Positions 15,313-24,672 of a DNA stretch of 43,680 nucleotides are shown in pieces. The first letter of the stretch is position 1; every line of letters starts with the position of its first letter. The notes below the pieces were generated by a model. The model saw nothing but the letters and a program-made list of their open reading frames with translations. It made no database searches and was not told the DNA's origin. The DNA comes from CAZQQN01 sp964595485 (GTDB lineage: Bacteria > Bacteroidota > Bacteroidia > CAILMK01 > CAYYUA01): the NCBI GenBank assembly GCA_964595485.1, contig CAZQQN010000026.1, positions 1 to 43,680 on the forward strand, in the 5' to 3' direction. Made by a program: the position numbers and the translations under genes.

Positions 15313-17142
15313 ATGCAGATTAATAGGTGGTTCATTTCTTTCAGTCTCTTTTTATTGTTTTTTTTACAAGGTTTTTCACAGGAAAAAGGTGAGAAGAAAG
15401 ATCAGTTAGCTGTTCAATACTACCAAGACGAATCATATGAGAAGGCATTACCCTTGTTTAAAGATTTATTCAGCAATAATCGGAGTTCATCTTACTTTTA
15501 TGAATATTACTTGAATACTTTGCTTAAACTTGAGGATTATGATGAAGCTATTGAAGTGTTGGAGACTCAAATTGAAACTTTTGACAGGCTAAAATACAGG
15601 GTCGATCTTGGTTATGTTTACGGCTTAAATAACCAGGAAGATAAAGCTAAAAATACTTACCAAAAGGTTATTGATAAGCTTCCGGCTGATAACAATAAAA
15701 TTCAAAACGTAGCCAATTCTTTTAAAAACAGGGGAGCGATCAATTTCGCCATTAAAGCCTACGAAAAAGGCCGGGAAAAGTTAGGCAATGATTTAGCTTT
15801 TAGTCTCCAATTAGCAAGGATTTACAAAGGGAAAGGCGAAAATAAACCAATGATGGAGGAGTATGTGAATGCCCTTAAACAAGACCCTCAATCCAAAAAG
15901 ATAATTCAAAAAGAGCTCCAGGAATTGGTAATGAAACCTGAACCTTACGAGACGTTTAAGGGTGTTTTGCTTAGTGAGATCCGCTCTAACCCTGACAAAG
16001 GTATTTTAATCGATATGCTTAGCTGGTTATTCATCCAGAATGAAAACTTTAATGCGGCATTTGTTCAGCTTAAGGCTCTTCAAAAAAGGCTTGAAACCAA
16101 CGGGAAAAGGCTTATCCAACTGGCTGAGGTTGCCAGGAAAAATGAGGCTTACCGTGCTGCAGAATCTGTTTATAAACATATCATAGGGCTTGGTAGAAAC
16201 AACCCGTTTTATTTCCGTGCCCAACAAGGAGTACTGGATGTGCAGTATGACCGGATAACAAAGTTGGGTGATTTTACGCAGGAGGAACTGAAACAACTTG
16301 AGTCGGATTATGAGGCTTTTATCAATGACCAACGCTTTAGCTACAACGAGAATGGCGGCGTATTCCTTAGATTAGCTGAAATTAAAGCCAATTACAAGGG
16401 CAATATTGGAGAGGCTATAAAACTTTTAAAGGATTTGGTTGATAAGGATCTAAGGGGTAATAAGGCCTTAAAAGCCAAAGCGAGATTAGCCCTTGGCGAT
16501 TATTACTTGTTAAAGGATAAAGTTTGGGATGCCCAGTTGACTTATTCTAAGGTTGAGAAAAATTTCGAGCAGGATGCTTTGGGAAGAAAGGCAAAATTTC
16601 GAAATGCGAAGCTTTCATTTTACAAGGGTGATTTTGATTGGGCTGCTTCTCAGCTAGAGGTTCTTAAAGGCGCCACATCAGAACTTATTGCCAACGATGC
16701 CCTTGAATTAGAAATGCTGATCAAGGATAATCGTGGCCTTGATACAACGGAGAAACCTCTGGAAATATATTCAAAAGCAGATTTGTATATTTTTAAGAAC
16801 AGGTTTGAAAAAGCGAATAAAATGCTGGATTCTTTAATAGGGCGGTTCCCTGATCATAGCCTTTCAGATGAGGTTTATTTTGCCAGGGCCAGAATTGCTA
16901 AAAAACAGCACCAATATGAAAAAGCTGTTAATTACCTCGAAAAAGTTTACACCAATTATGAAAATGATATATTAGCGGACGATGCGTTATACATGGCTGC
17001 AAAGTTGCATGAAAACCGAATGGATAAGCCTGAAAAGGCTAAAGCGCTTTACGAGAAAATTATTCTGGATCATAAAGCAAGTGTTTATAGAATTAAGGCA
17101 AGGAAAAATTTCAGGCGTTTGAGAGGAGATGTCATGAATTAA
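15313..17142 (+). CDS. Exported tetratricopeptide-repeat protein
   Basis: The 609-residue protein has an N-terminal signal peptide (hydrophobic residues 7-20, then FSQE) and a chain of TPR-like helical repeats across residues 30-600. Examples are the YYQDESYEKALPLFKDLF region (36-53) and the final YEKAVNYLEKVYTNYENDILADDALYMAAK (about 536-565), with the A/Y spacing of TPR units. Such proteins are periplasmic or outer-membrane scaffolds. The C-terminal units resemble the YbgF/tol-pal type, with the phrase DALYMAAKLHE. It follows DUF4837 in the same direction and might be co-transcribed. Substrates or partners cannot be stated. Confidence 0.8.
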   Translation: MQINRWFISFSLFLLFFLQGFSQEKGEKKDQLAVQYYQDESYEKALPLFKDLFSNNRSSSYFYEYYLNTLLKLEDYDEAIEVLETQIETFDRLKYRVDLGYVYGLNNQEDKAKNTYQKVIDKLPADNNKIQNVANSFKNRGAINFAIKAYEKGREKLGNDLAFSLQLARIYKGKGENKPMMEEYVNALKQDPQSKKIIQKELQELVMKPEPYETFKGVLLSEIRSNPDKGILIDMLSWLFIQNENFNAAFVQLKALQKRLETNGKRLIQLAEVARKNEAYRAAESVYKHIIGLGRNNPFYFRAQQGVLDVQYDRITKLGDFTQEELKQLESDYEAFINDQRFSYNENGGVFLRLAEIKANYKGNIGEAIKLLKDLVDKDLRGNKALKAKARLALGDYYLLKDKVWDAQLTYSKVEKNFEQDALGRKAKFRNAKLSFYKGDFDWAASQLEVLKGATSELIANDALELEMLIKDNRGLDTTEKPLEIYSKADLYIFKNRFEKANKMLDSLIGRFPDHSLSDEVYFARARIAKKQHQYEKAVNYLEKVYTNYENDILADDALYMAAKLHENRMDKPEKAKALYEKIILDHKASVYRIKARKNFRRLRGDVMN

Positions 17143-17208
17143 TTGAAGCCAACATCAATAAGTATACATTTTTTAAGATTAGCCGGATAAAGTTTTTAAA
17201 AAGTACCC

Positions 17209-17676
17209 TTAATCAGTTTTTTCAATCCTTAGTCCAACATCGATTATACCTGGAAGGGAATCCTGCCTCATCAAGTGGTTGATTTTAAAGTTATGTTGGC
17301 CTTTATTTCTGAATTTAAGATTTTTACGAATTCTTATTCTGCGATCATAGATATCTCCCAGTCCCTGCCCTAACCATTTACCTTCTTTATTGGCCAATGG
17401 TAAGTTCTGTTTAGTTTGGAGGACCTTATTATTTGGCCCTATAGTAGTCACCATAAGCCAAATATTCCGGTATGGGTAGTTAATTTTATTGCGAAGATTC
17501 AGGTAAAGATTGTACTGCCTGGTGGTATCCCTGATATTTACTTTGTAGCTGACGGTATCTTTGTGATGCCACTTGTGTTCATCAATAGAGCGATATTCCT
17601 CAAAAATCCGGTTTTGGTTACACCCAAAAAGTGAAACAACCATAATAAGCAAAAAGGCAAGGGTTAAGCTATTCAA
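17209..17676 (-). CDS. gldH: GldH gliding-motility lipoprotein (TTG start proposed)
   Basis: GldH is a small lipoprotein needed for gliding in flavobacteria and associated with T9SS organisms. The open frame runs back to 17886 but overlaps the end of the PSP1 gene, and the upstream part is an out-of-frame copy of that gene's Lys-rich tail. A TTG at 17674-17676, four bases after the PSP1 stop (17681-17683), gives 155 residues with signal peptide MNSLTLAFLLIMVVSLFGC (Cys19), the normal GldH layout. The mature part has NIRDTTRQYNLYLNLRNKINYPYRN and GDIYDRRIRIRKNL, in keeping with the family. There is no ATG upstream in this frame before the overlap. Family order PSP1-gldH supports the call. Confidence 0.75.
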   Translation of the reverse strand: MNSLTLAFLLIMVVSLFGCNQNRIFEEYRSIDEHKWHHKDTVSYKVNIRDTTRQYNLYLNLRNKINYPYRNIWLMVTTIGPNNKVLQTKQNLPLANKEGKWLGQGLGDIYDRRIRIRKNLKFRNKGQHNFKINHLMRQDSLPGIIDVGLRIEKTD

Positions 17677-17680
17677 AAGA

Positions 17681-18979
17681 TCATTGTTTTTTCTGGTTAT
17701 TGGAATGATGATTATCGTTTTTCCGGTTACTTTGCTCCTTTTGATTGCCTTTGTTATTCCTTTTTTGCTGCTCGTTGTTCTTGGCTTTTTTACTTGATGC
17801 CTTCTTTTTTTGGTCCTGAGTCTTCCCTTGCTGCTGACCTTTTCGCTGATTTCCCTTTTTTTGCTTTTTTCGTTGCTTTTCATCAAAACGCGTTACGCTA
17901 TCTTCACCTTCTGCATCCCTGAAAGCATGGATCTCTTCTTCCTCTTGCGTTGGTTCATCGGCTACGGTAAAATCGTCTAAATCCAACGGTTTTTCCCCCT
18001 TTTTATTCATAGCGATCACCTCATTGGCCTTTTCAACCGTAAGTTGATAAGTTTTTGGGTTTTGCTCATCCCGGGGGTAGTGAAACCATATAACTCGTTT
18101 TAAGATATCCATTTTAAAGACCTTGGCTTGTCCTTTCTGGGTCTCCAATACAGCATCCTCCTCAGGAAAGTCCTCGAGGGCTTCAAGATAGGTTTCTAGC
18201 TCATAATTTAGACAGCATTTGAGCCTACCACATTGCCCTGATAATTTCAAAGGGTTGAGAAAAAGGTTTTGGTACTTGGCTGCAACGGTTGGTACGGCAT
18301 TGAATTCAGTTAACCAAGTAGAGCAACAAAGTTCACGGCCGCAGTCCCCAATTCCTCCTATCCGGCCGGCTTCCTGTCGCAGACCGATTTGCTTCATCTC
18401 AACTTTGACTTTGAACTCACGACCAAGGCTTTTGATCAGTTCCCGGTAGTCAACCCTTCCATCGGCTGTGTAATAAAACGTGGCTTTGCGGTTATCTCCT
18501 TGATATTCCACATCGCTAATTTTCATGACAAGCCCCATCTCCTTGGCTAACCTGCGGGTTTCGAACATGGTTGGGAGCTCGCGCTCTTTAGCTTTTTTGT
18601 AGGTTTCAAGGTCTTTTTCTCCTGGCTTACGCAAGATTTTAGGCAGTTCAGCGTCATCACTAATGCCTTTTTTCTTCATCTGTAGTTTTACCAGCTCACC
18701 CTTCATGGTTACCGTACCAACATCATAGCCGGTATCAGTTTCCACAACTACCTGCTCTCCTGTTTCTAAATCTAATTGACGCGGGTTACTGTAAATTTCC
18801 TTACGGGTGGCTTTGAACTGGACTTCAACTTTTGGGCTAATTAGCTCATCATCTTCAAAATAGACGTTTGCCAACCAGTCATGGACATCCAACATATTCC
18901 CGCATGCTCCATTGTTTTTACATCCGGGATGGATCCCATCTTTATATTTTAAGCTGTTTTCGCAACTATTACATGTCAT
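17681..18979 (-). CDS. ricT: PSP1/RicT-family protein
   Basis: The 432-residue PSP1 domain protein belongs to the RicT (YaaT) family, part of an Fe-S-associated complex in Bacillus that guides RNA processing and differentiation. Family hallmarks are RIGGIGDCGRELCCSTWL (about 211-228) and LSGQCGRLKCCLNYELETYL (about 251-270), with clustered cysteines. An additional N-terminal Cys set is TCNSCENSLKYKDGIHPGC (2-20). The C-terminal tail (about 355-432) is a long low-complexity stretch of Lys, Gln and Asn that is likely disordered and seems specific to this lineage. It stands between holB and gldH. The role in Bacteroidota is untested. Confidence 0.88.
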   Translation of the reverse strand: MTCNSCENSLKYKDGIHPGCKNNGACGNMLDVHDWLANVYFEDDELISPKVEVQFKATRKEIYSNPRQLDLETGEQVVVETDTGYDVGTVTMKGELVKLQMKKKGISDDAELPKILRKPGEKDLETYKKAKERELPTMFETRRLAKEMGLVMKISDVEYQGDNRKATFYYTADGRVDYRELIKSLGREFKVKVEMKQIGLRQEAGRIGGIGDCGRELCCSTWLTEFNAVPTVAAKYQNLFLNPLKLSGQCGRLKCCLNYELETYLEALEDFPEEDAVLETQKGQAKVFKMDILKRVIWFHYPRDEQNPKTYQLTVEKANEVIAMNKKGEKPLDLDDFTVADEPTQEEEEIHAFRDAEGEDSVTRFDEKQRKKQKKGNQRKGQQQGKTQDQKKKASSKKAKNNEQQKRNNKGNQKEQSNRKNDNHHSNNQKKQ

Positions 18980-19217
18980 ATTGGTTGCCTCTTTTATATT
19001 CTTAAAAGAAGCGCGTGCTGATAACAGGTGAGAATTGTTCAGGGGAAAAAATAAAGCTTCAAGTGGTTATGAATTGTAATAAGAATTTTTTTGCTTATTA
19101 TATCCACTATTGAAAACGGTTCGAAAGCTTTTATACAAATTGATCGCTTGATTGAACACCTTAATCTATTTATAACTATCCAATGGCTGCAAATCTGAAC
19201 AATGTCTTTATTAACCT

Positions 19218-20345
19218 CTAATTCAGCACTTTGCGCTTCATTAAAATACGGTTTATTTGCAAAGATAAATTAAAGAAAACAATTTTAGAACTAGCATTTC
19301 TTTCAATGTAGTAGTAGGCTTTATTAATGGCATCGTATATTTGCATAAAGGTTTCCTCAGTCACATAGCCAGCAAAATTTTCTGCAAATTCCATATCATC
19401 AGCTTTCAGTCTCCTTCCTTCTTTCATGCCTTCTCCCAGCAGAAATAACTCCTCAAGCATTTGTAACGCGTAGCTAAGGAAATTTTTTTGTTCTTCACGG
19501 CCCCTTGCGGCCATTTGGTTAGTCCATTGTATAAAATCCAGGCCATTTTTACGAAAGCAATACCGCATCCACTGGATAAATTGGGTGGAAAATTCTGATT
19601 CTCCGGATTTTGCCAGGCTCATGGCAGCCCTGAAATTACCATCAGCCAACTGAGCCACTTCCTGGGCTTCTGATTCTTTCACACTTAAATGGTCTTGCAG
19701 GGCATCGCTAATCTCGCGTGCATCAAGGGGTGGAATGCGAACTAATTGGGTCCGTGACAAAATGGTGTTAAGGATCAATTCTGAATTTTCAGCTACCAGG
19801 ATGAAGTAAGTATCGGGGGATGGTTCTTCAAGTATTTTTAGCAATGCGTTGCCTTCTTTTCCCAACCGCTCCGGCATCCAGAGAATCATGATTTTTTTAC
19901 CGCCTTCAAAAGGCTTAAGGGATAATTTTTTGATTATCTCGCGGCAATCATCTACACTGATATTACCTTGGCTATTTCCGGCTTGAATATGTTGAAGCCA
20001 GTCATAAAAATTCATGTAAGGGGTGTCAAGTAATGCCTGACGCCATTCTTTGATAAACTCATCACTAAGCCCCTCTTTATTTTGCTTTTTCACCACAGGA
20101 AAAGTAAAATGGACATCCGGGTGGATAAGCTTCTGGACTTTATGGCAAGCGTCACATTTTCCACAGGCATCATTTGTATCCGGGTTTTCACAAACGAGGT
20201 ATTGAGAGAAAGCCAGAGCCATTGGTAAACCACCAGCTCCTTCGGGTGCTAAAAAAAGTTGTGTATTGCTTACTTTTCCGGTTCTTATGGTTTTAATCAG
20301 TTTTTGCTTGATTCGGTCCTGGCCAACTACCTGCGAGAAAAGCAT
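19218..20345 (-). CDS. holB: DNA polymerase III delta' subunit (HolB)
   Basis: The 375-residue AAA+ clamp-loader subunit helps load the sliding clamp in replication. A Zn finger is visible as CENPDTNDACGKCDACHK (about 52-69, Cys-x8-Cys-x2-Cys-x2-Cys), and an SRT-type motif appears in ILSRTQLVRIPP (around 196-207), where the sensor/arginine-like residue lies. The Walker A region (LAPEGAGGLPMALAF) lacks the classic GKT, as expected for the non-ATPase delta' subunit. The gene shares the familiar Bacteroidota block with PSP1 and gldH. The length is normal. Confidence 0.9.
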   Translation of the reverse strand: MLFSQVVGQDRIKQKLIKTIRTGKVSNTQLFLAPEGAGGLPMALAFSQYLVCENPDTNDACGKCDACHKVQKLIHPDVHFTFPVVKKQNKEGLSDEFIKEWRQALLDTPYMNFYDWLQHIQAGNSQGNISVDDCREIIKKLSLKPFEGGKKIMILWMPERLGKEGNALLKILEEPSPDTYFILVAENSELILNTILSRTQLVRIPPLDAREISDALQDHLSVKESEAQEVAQLADGNFRAAMSLAKSGESEFSTQFIQWMRYCFRKNGLDFIQWTNQMAARGREEQKNFLSYALQMLEELFLLGEGMKEGRRLKADDMEFAENFAGYVTEETFMQIYDAINKAYYYIERNASSKIVFFNLSLQINRILMKRKVLN

Positions 20346-20411
20346 TCTGTTATAATTTTAGCTACAAAGTAAAAAAAATGATAAGGCGTAAGAGGATTCC
20401 ATCAGGTTTTT

Positions 20412-22151
20412 TTAATCCCAAATAATAGATGACTGAATCGCTTTTTTAAGGGCTTCCTGGTCCGAAAAGTTTTCCTCCTCATTATCGAAAAATATTTCAA
20501 GAATGAAGGGCTGGTCTCTCACTTGATTCAGTTTACTCAGCCCTTGCTGCAATGATTCCCAATCATTGGAAGCGAGGTATCCGCAATTATGCTGCTTGGC
20601 AGTTAGCTCAAAAGTTACGGTTTGTCTTGATGCAAAATAAGATTCAAGTTCGGGCTGCTCTTTAGCCCCTGATAAAGTTCGGAAAATACCGCCTCCATTG
20701 TTATTAAGGATTATGATTCCCAGGTTACCAGGGAGGTTACTTTGCCACAATGCGTTGCGGTCATACATTGAAGCTAAGTCTCCAATTATAATGTTAACCG
20801 GTTTATCGGTGACCATTGCATTGCCAACCGCTGTGCTTAAGCAGCCATCTATTCCACTTGTGCCCCTGTTAGCCCTGATAACTACATTATTAGCTAAAAT
20901 CTCAGAAGAAAGGCCTACAAATTGAGCATGCCTGACAGGCAAACTATTGCTTAAATGCAGAATAGTTTCACTGGCTATGGACTGAAGGCAACTTTTGATT
21001 ACCCGGCTTTCGGAAAATGTATTTTGCGCCTCAAGTTCTTTTTTGACGCCTTTTTCTACTGATTGGTTCAAAGCATTCCAATAATCTTTGTAATCATTTG
21101 AAATATTAGGCCAAAAGCGGCCGCCAACATCTTGTAGAAAAACGGATGGATCTGAATTAATAACAAGACTCAAAGCTCCGAAAGGATCTGGCATGTGATT
21201 ACTATTGGTAATATGCCAATGTTCTAATGGTTGAAAAGCTTGTAAGTATTTTTTGAGAGATTTGCTCAAAATAGGTCCACCTAACGTAATAAGCAGGTCT
21301 GGTGCTAAATCCGGTTTATTCTGGGCAAGGGCTTTATTGAAAATTAAGTCCGCGTGATGAATGGCATCACCGACCTCCTGACAGTTGGATAAAAGATCCG
21401 GTATGAAAGCTACTTGCGTTCTTGAAGAAAAGTCACTAATCAAATCCTTTAAACCATGTTGACCGTTGTGAAGCCCAGCGATAAAAAGGACTTTGCTGTG
21501 GGCTTTAAGCTTGCGAGCTATTTTTGAATGATCAACCTCATTAATATGGGAACTTGTTTTCATGTAATCAACAACCTGTATATCATTATCAGGTTCAGGA
21601 AGAGGGCCATCAGGGTAAAAAGGCTCCTCGAAAGGAGCATTGACCTGAACAGGGCCAGGCATTTTCATAATAGCTGTATTGATGGCTTCATTAATACGTC
21701 TCCCCACTGTCCTCTTCTCAGTTTCACTTACTACTTGGGGTAAGTGAAAAGCTTTCTTAAGATTATCGCCAAAAATTCCTTTTTGATAAATAGATTGATT
21801 GGCTCCTTGGCCGATCCAATGATCGGGGCGATCAGCTGTAAAGGCTATAAGCGGTACTCCCTGCCAATATGCTTCAGCCATTGCGGGCCCTAAATTCAAA
21901 GCTGCAGTTCCTGATGTGCAGACTATTGCTACAGGTTGCTGGGTACTTTGGCTTATTCCCAAAGCCTTAAAAGCTGCCGACCTCTCATCTACAATGGTTA
22001 AAGTCTCAATATTAGGATGTCTTAGGAAGGAAAGGGCTATTGGGGTTGAACGAGAACCTGGAGACAGTACAATCCGACAAACCCCCTTTTGATAACATAT
22101 CTCAGCGGCATTGACGAAAGTTTGATAAAGGGTGTTAAGGCCTCCTTTCAT
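20412..22151 (-). CDS. menD: SEPHCHC synthase (MenD)
   Basis: The 579-residue thiamine-diphosphate enzyme joins isochorismate and 2-oxoglutarate in menaquinone synthesis. Family signatures are SPGSRSTPIALSF (residues 29-41), AIVCTSGTAALNLGPAMAEA (74-93), and the ThDP/metal site IIGDLASMYDRNALW with NNNGGGIFRTL (about 457-495). It begins 12 bases after the menF gene, so the two are one operon. Together they carry out the first two committed steps after chorismate, which implies menaquinone-based respiration. Length is in the usual range (550-580 residues). Confidence 0.95.
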   Translation of the reverse strand: MKGGLNTLYQTFVNAAEICYQKGVCRIVLSPGSRSTPIALSFLRHPNIETLTIVDERSAAFKALGISQSTQQPVAIVCTSGTAALNLGPAMAEAYWQGVPLIAFTADRPDHWIGQGANQSIYQKGIFGDNLKKAFHLPQVVSETEKRTVGRRINEAINTAIMKMPGPVQVNAPFEEPFYPDGPLPEPDNDIQVVDYMKTSSHINEVDHSKIARKLKAHSKVLFIAGLHNGQHGLKDLISDFSSRTQVAFIPDLLSNCQEVGDAIHHADLIFNKALAQNKPDLAPDLLITLGGPILSKSLKKYLQAFQPLEHWHITNSNHMPDPFGALSLVINSDPSVFLQDVGGRFWPNISNDYKDYWNALNQSVEKGVKKELEAQNTFSESRVIKSCLQSIASETILHLSNSLPVRHAQFVGLSSEILANNVVIRANRGTSGIDGCLSTAVGNAMVTDKPVNIIIGDLASMYDRNALWQSNLPGNLGIIILNNNGGGIFRTLSGAKEQPELESYFASRQTVTFELTAKQHNCGYLASNDWESLQQGLSKLNQVRDQPFILEIFFDNEEENFSDQEALKKAIQSSIIWD

Positions 22152-22163
22152 GGACTTTGATCA

Positions 22164-23270
22164 TTATTCGATCAGGTCTAATAAGGTTTTCATCTTAGCC
22201 TCGGTTTCGTTATACTCCTCTTCTGATTGGGATCCCTTAACTATACCTGCCCCCGCATACAAACTACTTTTCGAACCATGGATCTCCATGCAACGCAAAT
22301 TAACAAATAAATAGCTATTGTAATGATGGTATACGGGTCCTAAAAACCCTGAGTATAGCTCCCTATCAAATGGCTCTTCATTCCGGATAAATATCTGGGT
22401 TACGCTAAAGGGATAACCGCCAACAGCAGGTGTTGGATGCAGGCATTTGAGCAACTGCTTCCACGCTTGGTTTGTTTGACCATTAGAATTGGACTCGTAA
22501 AATGTTTTTAAATGATTAAGATTCCCGGCTTGTATGGTTTTTGGCCCGGATTTTTGATAATCGATCGCTAAATTTTCAAAACAATTTTCTATGTACTGAG
22601 CCACCAGGTCCTGTTCCTGTTTCTCCTTATCTGAAAAATCGTCTTGATCTTCGTCAGAACGAGTGCCAGCCAATGCCTCTGTATGGATGGATGAATCATC
22701 GAATGACAGTAAAAGTTCCGGGCTGGCGCCTACCCATGTACCATATTGAGGCGTACTGGTAAGGTGAACAAAAGCGTCTGGATAGGCCTGCTCTAATTGA
22801 TGAAAATAAGCCAGCGTATTGAAATGATCCGGCAGACCGACAACCCGCTTATTGGTGTTTACAACCTTATCAAAGGAGCCGGCTTTTATTTGCTCTATAC
22901 TGAATCGGACCAACTTTTTGTACGTATCTTTATCCAATCCTTCATCATTCGGTGGCTTGAAATGCCATGGCAGCGCCTCATCAATTTGGTTTTCAACTGG
23001 AAAGACTTCTGATGGCTGGATAGCTAATACCGATTCTTCATTATGGAATGGAGCTAAGATGAAGGTTTTTTGATCGGGTAAATCATTTAAGTTGAATGCT
23101 TCGCAAGGGCCGTAAATAATTTGGATTTCTGCTTCACCGGGTAATCGATAAAGGCTGATACCAAAATTATTATTTAGCGCTGCCTTACAAACGGCGGCAA
23201 CCTCTTCCTTATTCATCGTTTTATTGTGGTGGTCAACAGCCATGAAATACTTTTCTACTTTTATCTTCAT
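22164..23270 (-). CDS. menF: Isochorismate synthase (MenF/EntC type)
   Basis: The 368-residue chorismate-binding enzyme isomerises chorismate to isochorismate, the entry to menaquinone. The conserved core is visible: WVGASPELLLSF (about 199-210), EALAGTRSDED (216-226), HPTPAVGGYPFSVTQIF (277-293), RELYSGFLGPV (302-312) and LYAGAGIVKGSQSEEEYNET (about 337-356). A TAACTTTG -7-like site occurs upstream (complement of 23288-23295) but with no well-placed -33 element. The menD gene follows at 12 bases. The match to menaquinone rather than siderophore use rests on that neighbour. Confidence 0.93.
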   Translation of the reverse strand: MKIKVEKYFMAVDHHNKTMNKEEVAAVCKAALNNNFGISLYRLPGEAEIQIIYGPCEAFNLNDLPDQKTFILAPFHNEESVLAIQPSEVFPVENQIDEALPWHFKPPNDEGLDKDTYKKLVRFSIEQIKAGSFDKVVNTNKRVVGLPDHFNTLAYFHQLEQAYPDAFVHLTSTPQYGTWVGASPELLLSFDDSSIHTEALAGTRSDEDQDDFSDKEKQEQDLVAQYIENCFENLAIDYQKSGPKTIQAGNLNHLKTFYESNSNGQTNQAWKQLLKCLHPTPAVGGYPFSVTQIFIRNEEPFDRELYSGFLGPVYHHYNSYLFVNLRCMEIHGSKSSLYAGAGIVKGSQSEEEYNETEAKMKTLLDLIE

Positions 23271-23648
23271 TGATTATTGAAAAAAGACAAAGTTAAGCAT
23301 GCTTTAAAAGGAAAAAATAGCAAAAAATTATTTGGTAAGAAGTTTATTACGGCAGGCATTTTTATCGGCGTAAGCGTAGAGGGGTATTCTTTTAATTAAA
23401 TCATTTGGAAAGTTTGGTATGATGGCCCTTTATCATATAGTATTCAAGAAAGCAGGCTTTTTATTTTACCAACCATTTTTCCAAGAGCAATCTCAGTAAA
23501 TGGGAAATCTTACCAACCAAACCATAAAGTGAATTGACTAATAGAATTTTTTGGTATTAAAAAATAGCGATGCTATTTTAAGCGCTCATTTGTATTATTA
23601 GTTCAAATTCATATAATCTGAGCACTATGTGGTTAATCATCGCTCTAC
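23271..23648. other. Gap without a convincing gene
   Basis: 378 bases with several short AT-rich stretches. I see no ORF of coding quality, RNA gene or strong hairpin. The right-hand end carries the menF promoter-like site at 23288-23295. Confidence 0.5.
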
Positions 23649-24227
23649 TTATTTCTTATTCATTTCACGCATTCTCTTCTGAAGGGTCTTACTTTGTTGC
23701 AGTGCTCTACCAATTTCTCTGAATTTAGAACGTTCGAGCCCAATATCTTCCAAAGCCTTAACCATTCTTTGCTGGCTCTTTTGCTGGAGTTTTTGGATTT
23801 CTCTCTGAGCATTCCTGAATTTCTTCATCTCTTGATCTGAGATGTCAGCTTTACTTCTATCGGATTGTGAATTGGGATTTTTTTGCGTTCCCTGCTTTTG
23901 TTGGACAATGGCTTTGTACCGATCTTGAGTTAGACCTGCATCTTTAATGGCTTTTTCCATTTTTGGCAAGGATTCTTGCCTGATCTTTCTCATTTTAACC
24001 CTGGCTTCTGAATATTTCTTCAGGTTTTTATCGGAAACATTGGTGTCTACCTCCTGAGGTTCTTCTAAAGCTTTTCTGCTTGGTTCTTTCTCGCTCCGTG
24101 AACGATTTTCTTTTGATTCAGTTTCCTGATCACCCTGCTTTTGAGCTTGCACCCCACCATTAAAGCACACTGCCATTAGTAGCGTCAAGATCAATAAATT
24201 TCCTGTCGTTTTGCTGATGCTTTTCAT
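23649..24227 (-). CDS. DUF4168-like exported protein, first paralogue
   Basis: With start ATG at 24225-24227 the product is 192 residues: a signal peptide (MKSISKTTGNLLILTLLMAV, then CFNGGVQAQ), a charged linker rich in Lys, Glu and Ser, and two copies of a helix pair. Copy 1 has DTNVSDKNLKKYSEARVKM and DAGLTQDRYKAIVQQ (around 58-110); copy 2 has DISDQEMKKFRNAQREIQK with DIGLERSKFREIGRALQQS (around 125-180). This D-x-SD..l.k(f/y)..a...gl....y..i pattern resembles DUF4168, an uncharacterised exported domain. The first in-frame ATG (24267-24269) gives 14 residues before the signal and is less likely. The paralogue at 24673 has the same duplicate layout. Confidence 0.75.
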   Translation of the reverse strand: MKSISKTTGNLLILTLLMAVCFNGGVQAQKQGDQETESKENRSRSEKEPSRKALEEPQEVDTNVSDKNLKKYSEARVKMRKIRQESLPKMEKAIKDAGLTQDRYKAIVQQKQGTQKNPNSQSDRSKADISDQEMKKFRNAQREIQKLQQKSQQRMVKALEDIGLERSKFREIGRALQQSKTLQKRMREMNKK

Positions 24228-24593
24228 TATGTTCATATGCATTATTTGCTTTGGAGGGTTAAACGGCAAAATTAAAAAAAGTTAAAGATGGCGATTGTTT
24301 CTCGAAGTACTATCTAAAAAACTGCGTTTATGATCTTTGCTTATGCCGTTTTGAAAAGAATCGACATGGGTCAAGTGAATTGTTTTTTTAGCAGGCATGC
24401 TTAAGTATTTGAAAACTGATCATGGTTGTATGGTAAATCTTCTATAGTAGCAAGAATTCAGGTTTAGCTTATTCCTTTTTCTTTAAAGGCCCTAATACGG
24501 AAAATTATACTTGGGAGGCTTGAGACGGTCGTTATTTCCAGTTTTAATTTATTGCTCAAACAAGGTTAGTTACCAGCGTTAAAAAAGAATAAC

Positions 24594-24625
24594 AAAAAAA
24601 GGGTCAGCTTAAAACTGACCCTTTT
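24594..24625 (-). terminator. Bidirectional-looking intrinsic terminator
   Basis: AAAAGGGTCAG and CTGACCCTTTT (11 pairs, 24597-24607 and 24615-24625) around a seven-base loop. On the minus strand seven or more Ts follow, on the plus strand four. It lies about 48 bases after the stop of the DUF4168 gene at 24673, so it probably ends that gene. Confidence 0.8.
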
Positions 24626-24672
24626 CTAATTTGGGATAAAACGAGAAATAGCTTTTACTATCACATTATACT

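Noticed and set aside
17677..17886. Upstream 5' extension of gldH to 17886
   Set aside because: It is the out-of-frame copy of the Lys/Gln-rich end of the PSP1 gene, which is the genuine frame there.
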